Of a DNA stretch of 10,198 nucleotides, positions 7,258 to 10,198 are shown in pieces. Origin of the DNA: SIAJ01 sp036266155. Lineage in GTDB: Bacteria; Planctomycetota; Planctomycetia; Gemmatales; Gemmataceae. Every line of letters begins with the position of its first letter. Positions within the stretch are counted from its first letter, which is position 1. Location: assembly GCA_036266155.1 (NCBI GenBank), contig DATANR010000149.1, forward strand, positions 1 through 10,198, given 5' to 3'. The notes below the pieces were generated by a model. The model searched no databases and was not told where the DNA came from. It saw only the letters and a list, made by a program, of their open reading frames with translations. The translations under genes were made by a program, and so were the position numbers.

Positions 7258-7285
7258 ATGATAGTACGGCGCTACCGGCCTGCAA
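7258..7285 (-). promoter_or_regulatory. Candidate sigma70-like promoter of speA
   Basis: On the minus strand TTGCAG (7285-7280) and TATCAT (7263-7258) are separated by 16 nt. A start near 7251 would give a leader of about 68 nt before the ATG at 7183. The leader includes the small palindrome CGCCGAG/CTCGGCG (7219-7233). The gap between this gene and the upstream HEAT-like gene is 155 nt with no clear terminator, so read-through is also possible. Confidence 0.4.
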
Positions 7286-7338
7286 TCGGAGTGCGCGGCC
7301 TCACGAAAATTTCTTGCGGCAATCCGGCGGCGTAGCGC

Positions 7339-8673
7339 CTACGGCAGCGGCACGTCACGGAACTCGAACGGGATCGCGTATTCGTGAACGATCCAATCTT
7401 CGAAGATCAGCTTGGTCGGCGGGCCGACGTCCTTCTTGTTGAACGGCGGCGCGAAGTACATCGAGATCGTGTACTCGCGGCCATTGGATGAGGTGCCGCG
7501 GCCGTTTATCTGGAACTTGTTGCCGGCGTCGTCCTCAACGTGAAAGCGGTCGTGCCATTCGCGTTGAGTACCGCCGTTGCGTTGGTCATAGGGGACCTGG
7601 ATGCTGACCTCAATGTTGTTGCCGCCCTGGTTCATCACCTGGGTGATGAGCAGTGACTCGTCGCCGGCCTTGATCGACTTGCCGCCGGCATCCATGATCT
7701 TCGCCGAGACCACGACCGGCTTGCGGATAAGGATGATCTTCACGGGGATCGTGCCCTTGATGATCTTGGCGGTCTTGGCTGTTTCCGAGGCGCGCCGCAG
7801 GCGGATGTCGGAAGCGATGAGCGATTCGCCGCGGAAGGTGCTGCGGTTCGGCGGCAGGGCTGCCGGCCCCGGCGCTGGTTGCGGAGCCGGCGCGGGCCTC
7901 CCGTTTGGAAGGGTGGTACGCGGTCCCGACGGAGCACCTGGCTCCAGGAGCGACTTGCCTTCCGAGTCCATCGCCTCGTCAACCTTCGCTGGCGAAATGT
8001 GCAGGAACGTAATCCGCGGTTCCGCCAGCAAGTTAACGGATAGCGTAAGGCGATGGCCGCGTTCACCATCCTTGCTGATGTCGACTCTCGTCAAGTCAAT
8101 GTCGCGGTCTTCGTGGAACCAGTTGGCTTCAAGACGGAACGGGCCGCGGATGTTGACGAACGGCGAGCGAGCTTTGTTCAAATACAGGTGAATCATCTGT
8201 TCATGCGAATTGCCGGTCGATCTCAAGCCCGCCGACGTTTCGGTTGCCTTGCTGAACTGCTCGATCGCCTCCCAAAAGGGGGTGTCGGAAAATACGAGCG
8301 GGCTCGACATTGCGAGCTTGACGCCAGGCTGCAGGTCAAGTTTGAGCCCGGTTTGCTTCGAAATCTGCTGAACGATGCCGTTGGCGGAGGTTTCCGACTT
8401 GTCGAGAGTGATCCGCTTCGGCAACAACGCTTCATCAATTTCCATAGCCGGGATCAGCGTCTCGGCACGCTTGCGGACTTCCTCGTCTTTGCTTTCGAGT
8501 GCTTTCCGCAAGGCCGGCAGCGCGGCAACGCCGCGCTCCTTGAGTTGCTTCGTCGCGCGTTCACGCGTTGGGAATGACGGGCTGCCGAGTTGCTCGACGA
8601 GCTTGTCGATCGAGGGGGGATCGTCCGCGTAGACCTGGGCGGCGACAAGAATGAGTGCGAGGAGGGTTCGCAT
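7339..8673 (-). CDS. Secreted HEAT-like protein of unknown function, planctomycete type
   Basis: I do not recognise a named family. The 444-residue product starts with a signal peptide (MRTLLALILVAAQVYA, likely cut after A16). Residues about 21-76 form a HEAT-like helical pair (LVEQLGSPSFPTRERATKQL and ALPALRKALESKDEEVRKRA). Residues about 88-150 (ITLDKSETSANGIVQQIS, KQTGLKLDLQPG, PFWEAIEQFSKAT) resemble the small STN-like domain seen in secretin and TonB-type proteins. A beta-rich part comes next (about 160-230), then a Pro/Ala-rich linker (about 246-278), then a second beta-rich domain ending in EYAIPFEFRDVPLP. I start at 8673, not at the in-frame ATG at 8790, because AAAGG lies 6 nt upstream, the signal peptide begins there, and the extra 39 residues are only translated palindrome. 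It lies 159 nt downstream of the FG-GAP gene on the same strand. The layout suggests a periplasmic or exported protein; the role is open. Confidence 0.78.
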   Translation of the reverse strand: MRTLLALILVAAQVYADDPPSIDKLVEQLGSPSFPTRERATKQLKERGVAALPALRKALESKDEEVRKRAETLIPAMEIDEALLPKRITLDKSETSANGIVQQISKQTGLKLDLQPGVKLAMSSPLVFSDTPFWEAIEQFSKATETSAGLRSTGNSHEQMIHLYLNKARSPFVNIRGPFRLEANWFHEDRDIDLTRVDISKDGERGHRLTLSVNLLAEPRITFLHISPAKVDEAMDSEGKSLLEPGAPSGPRTTLPNGRPAPAPQPAPGPAALPPNRSTFRGESLIASDIRLRRASETAKTAKIIKGTIPVKIILIRKPVVVSAKIMDAGGKSIKAGDESLLITQVMNQGGNNIEVSIQVPYDQRNGGTQREWHDRFHVEDDAGNKFQINGRGTSSNGREYTISMYFAPPFNKKDVGPPTKLIFEDWIVHEYAIPFEFRDVPLP

Positions 8674-8710
8674 CTGCCACCTTTGAGATTGACCTGGAAG
8701 GGTGTTTTCC

Positions 8711-8769
8711 TCGTGGGGCAGGCCTCTCGGCCTGCCTGGGCTTGGCAGGCCGGGAGGCCTGCCCCACGA
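8711..8769. repeat. 26-bp stem palindrome in the leader of the HEAT-like gene
   Basis: Arms 8711-8736 and 8744-8769 match at 25 of 26 positions around a 7-nt loop (TGGGCTT). The mismatch is T8727 opposite G8753. The core is GTGGGGCAGGCCT plus CGGCCTGCC. A further TTTT/AAAA match outside the arms (8705-8708 and 8770-8773) extends it after a small bulge. It ends 37 nt before the ATG at 8673, and translation through it gives a spurious peptide (GRPPGLPSPGRPRGLPHE). This resembles dispersed intergenic palindromes I associate with planctomycetes (recollection). No U-tract follows, so it is not a plain intrinsic terminator. Confidence 0.88.
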
Positions 8770-8792
8770 AAATCCGGACATCCGAGACACTT

Positions 8793-8815
8793 CGGGCGAC
8801 CCGTTGGGTCGCCCG
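8793..8815 (-). terminator. 10-bp GC-rich hairpin after the FG-GAP gene
   Basis: CGGGCGACCC (8793-8802) and GGGTCGCCCG (8806-8815) pair perfectly around 3 nt. The hairpin starts 17 nt after the stop codon of the FG-GAP gene on the minus strand. It lacks a following run of U, so termination is only a possibility; it may instead be another dispersed repeat that stabilises the 3' end of the mRNA. Confidence 0.5.
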
Positions 8816-8832
8816 CTTAACGGGGCGGGGCG

Positions 8833-10125
8833 TTACTTGCGTTCCTGGACGATGACGCAGACGCCCTTCTTGTTCGACACGATCACATCAAGGAGGCCGT
8901 CGCCATTGATGTCGGCAACCGCGAATTGCGTGCCGACGCCGGAGTTATCGTCGATCACCATCGGTGTGAACGTGGTCAGTCCGTCCTTCTTGCTCGCCTT
9001 GAACCAGTAGAGCATGGCCGGCGAATTGGCGCCCGGTTCATTGCGGCCGTGCGACCAGAAGCGCTTGCCGGTCACCAGATCCTTCTGGCCGTCGCCGTCG
9101 ATGTCGACGAAGTGCATCGAATGCGTCTCGCTCACCAGATCCTTGGACAGCGTCTGCTGCAGGAATGAAGGGCCGTCCTTGCCCGGCTTCTGAATGTACG
9201 CCCAAATGCCGAACTGGTGGGCGCTCGAGGCCAGCACGTCCGCCTTGCCGTCGCCGTCCATGTCGTGAACGAACATGTCAGCCGCCGCCGGGCCCAGGTT
9301 GGCCGGATGGAAGGTCCATGGCTCGCCGTTCACCTTCGCGGGATGCTCCCACCAGCCGCCAGTGCAGATCACGTCCAGCCGGCCGTCGCCGTTGATGTCG
9401 CCGACGCCGAGACCGTGGGAGAACCGCTCGGTGCCGGGGATGTACTTGCCGGTGCCCGGCGTCGCTTCCATCACCGTCTTGCCGTTCTTGTCCTTCGCGA
9501 CGTTGCCGTCCTTGTCCTTCTTCTCACGCATCGTCGGCGGCACGCCCATCTCGCTGATCGGGTGCATCTCCCACAGAGCCGTCGGGTCCTTGCCGGGCGT
9601 GAAGTAGGCCATCTGCCCTTCCTTTCCGTCGAACTTGGTCCCCTTCTTCTGGTAACCCATAATCAGAACGCGCTTACCGTTGCCAAAGAGGTCCACGTAT
9701 TGCGGCGTCTCGTTGCAGGCGCTGTGCCAAATCTCGTGCTTGGTCCAGTGCTTGGTCGGGTCGCCCTTCGGGTTTTCCATCCAGTAGCAGGGCACGCCGG
9801 GGAAGTCGATGACGATCAGGTCCGGGTAGCCGTCGCCGTTGATGTCCTCGGCCCAGCAGAGGAAACTGCGGCTGTACCCGGCCTCGCCAGTCCCGTGGTC
9901 CTTGGGCGGCTGCATTTCGTGCGGCTTCCAGTCCGGGGCCTCGTACCAGTATTCGCCGTTGAGCACGTCGATCTTGCCGTCCTTGTTGACGTCGGCGACG
10001 GCCACGCCTTCGGAGCGAAACTTGGTGTCGAGGACTGTCTTCTTCCAGGTGATCTTCGGCTCGGCGGCAGCGGGGATCGCCAGCGCGAGCAACAGCCCGG
10101 CAGCGAGGGAGAGGCGGGGACGCAT
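8833..10125 (-). CDS. Secreted FG-GAP/VCBS repeat protein (beta-propeller)
   Basis: This 430-residue exported protein has a signal peptide (MRPRLSLAAGLLLALAIPAAA, likely cut after A21). It carries six clear calcium-loop repeats of the form D-x-[DN]-x-D-G: DVNKDGKID (45), DINGDGYPD (94), DINGDGRLD (243), DMDGDGKAD (288), DIDGDGQKD (341) and DINGDGLLD (405). A degenerate one, DLFGNGKRV, lies at 145. Seven units fit a seven-bladed FG-GAP/VCBS propeller. A Lys/Asp-rich insert at about 200-220 separates repeats three and four. Such proteins are numerous in planctomycetes and are presumed to work outside the cytoplasm in binding or adhesion; no enzyme motif was seen. The start at 10125 is supported by AAGGA 6 nt upstream and by the signal peptide. 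The in-frame ATG at 10194 overlaps the -35 box of a strong promoter and adds 23 unrelated residues. Confidence 0.92.
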   Translation of the reverse strand: MRPRLSLAAGLLLALAIPAAAEPKITWKKTVLDTKFRSEGVAVADVNKDGKIDVLNGEYWYEAPDWKPHEMQPPKDHGTGEAGYSRSFLCWAEDINGDGYPDLIVIDFPGVPCYWMENPKGDPTKHWTKHEIWHSACNETPQYVDLFGNGKRVLIMGYQKKGTKFDGKEGQMAYFTPGKDPTALWEMHPISEMGVPPTMREKKDKDGNVAKDKNGKTVMEATPGTGKYIPGTERFSHGLGVGDINGDGRLDVICTGGWWEHPAKVNGEPWTFHPANLGPAAADMFVHDMDGDGKADVLASSAHQFGIWAYIQKPGKDGPSFLQQTLSKDLVSETHSMHFVDIDGDGQKDLVTGKRFWSHGRNEPGANSPAMLYWFKASKKDGLTTFTPMVIDDNSGVGTQFAVADINGDGLLDVIVSNKKGVCVIVQERK

Positions 10126-10165
10126 GAGGATTCCTTGAAGTGCAGAGGGTGAGAGTGTGCGGGAG

Positions 10166-10194
10166 ATTATCCGAGGGGCGTCGGTGAAGTGCAA
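10166..10194 (-). promoter_or_regulatory. Sigma70-like promoter of the FG-GAP gene
   Basis: On the minus strand TTGCAC (10194-10189) and GATAAT (10171-10166) are separated by exactly 17 nt, close to consensus. A start near 10159 gives a leader of about 34 nt containing the AAGGA ribosome-binding site (10136-10132). It also rules against the longer start codon at 10194. Confidence 0.65.
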
Positions 10195-10198
10195 GACC

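Noticed and set aside
7184..7285. Longer N-terminus for SpeA from ATG 7285
   Set aside because: The added 34 residues have no SpeA similarity I recognise, and the region looks like promoter and leader. The GAGGA site fits ATG 7183.
8674..8790. Longer N-terminus for the HEAT-like protein from ATG 8790
   Set aside because: The added residues are a translation of the 26-bp palindrome, and the signal peptide starts at 8673.
10126..10194. Longer N-terminus for the FG-GAP protein from ATG 10194
   Set aside because: It overlaps the -35 box, and the signal peptide and AAGGA site both point to 10125.

Overview
The window most likely comes from a planctomycete (inference). The evidence is moderately high GC over most of the coding DNA, a secreted FG-GAP/VCBS repeat protein, a secreted HEAT-like protein of unknown function, a Uma2-family nuclease gene inside an ordinary operon, and several kinds of short palindromic repeat in and between genes. 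No ribosomal RNA, tRNA, CRISPR array, phage gene or transposase gene was seen.

Left part (1-2103, plus strand where coding). Bases 1-562 are relatively AT-rich and hold no gene I can support. A 49-codon gene follows (563-712), with a good Shine-Dalgarno site and a textbook intrinsic terminator (730-757). After the terminator comes a dead C-terminal remnant of a DUF4132 protein (803-1796), broken by a Trp-to-stop change and a frameshift and lacking its N-terminal part. The convergent gap 1797-2103 is built largely of two repeats: one of the 'accacagagacac' type and a near-perfect 94-bp palindrome.

Middle part (2104-7285, minus strand). Three tightly packed genes read leftwards: speA (biosynthetic arginine decarboxylase), a Uma2-family PD-(D/E)XK protein 21 nt downstream, and a large YfhO-family membrane protein whose ATG begins 1 nt after the Uma2 stop. 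A plausible sigma70-like promoter lies ahead of speA. The yfhO-like gene is odd in two ways. It carries an in-frame block of palindromic repeats, including an inverted doublet resembling a REPIN, in a loop between membrane segments, and its central part has clearly lower GC than its ends.

Right part (7339-10198, minus strand). A secreted protein with an N-terminal HEAT-like segment and a Pro-rich linker lies downstream of a secreted FG-GAP/VCBS beta-propeller protein, which has a strong consensus promoter. The 159-bp gap between them holds two different hairpins, one of 26 bp and one of 10 bp.

I see no clear new multi-gene system. The observations most worth following up are the repeat insertion in yfhO, the long palindrome, the 49-residue gene and the hairpin-laden leader at 8711-8815.
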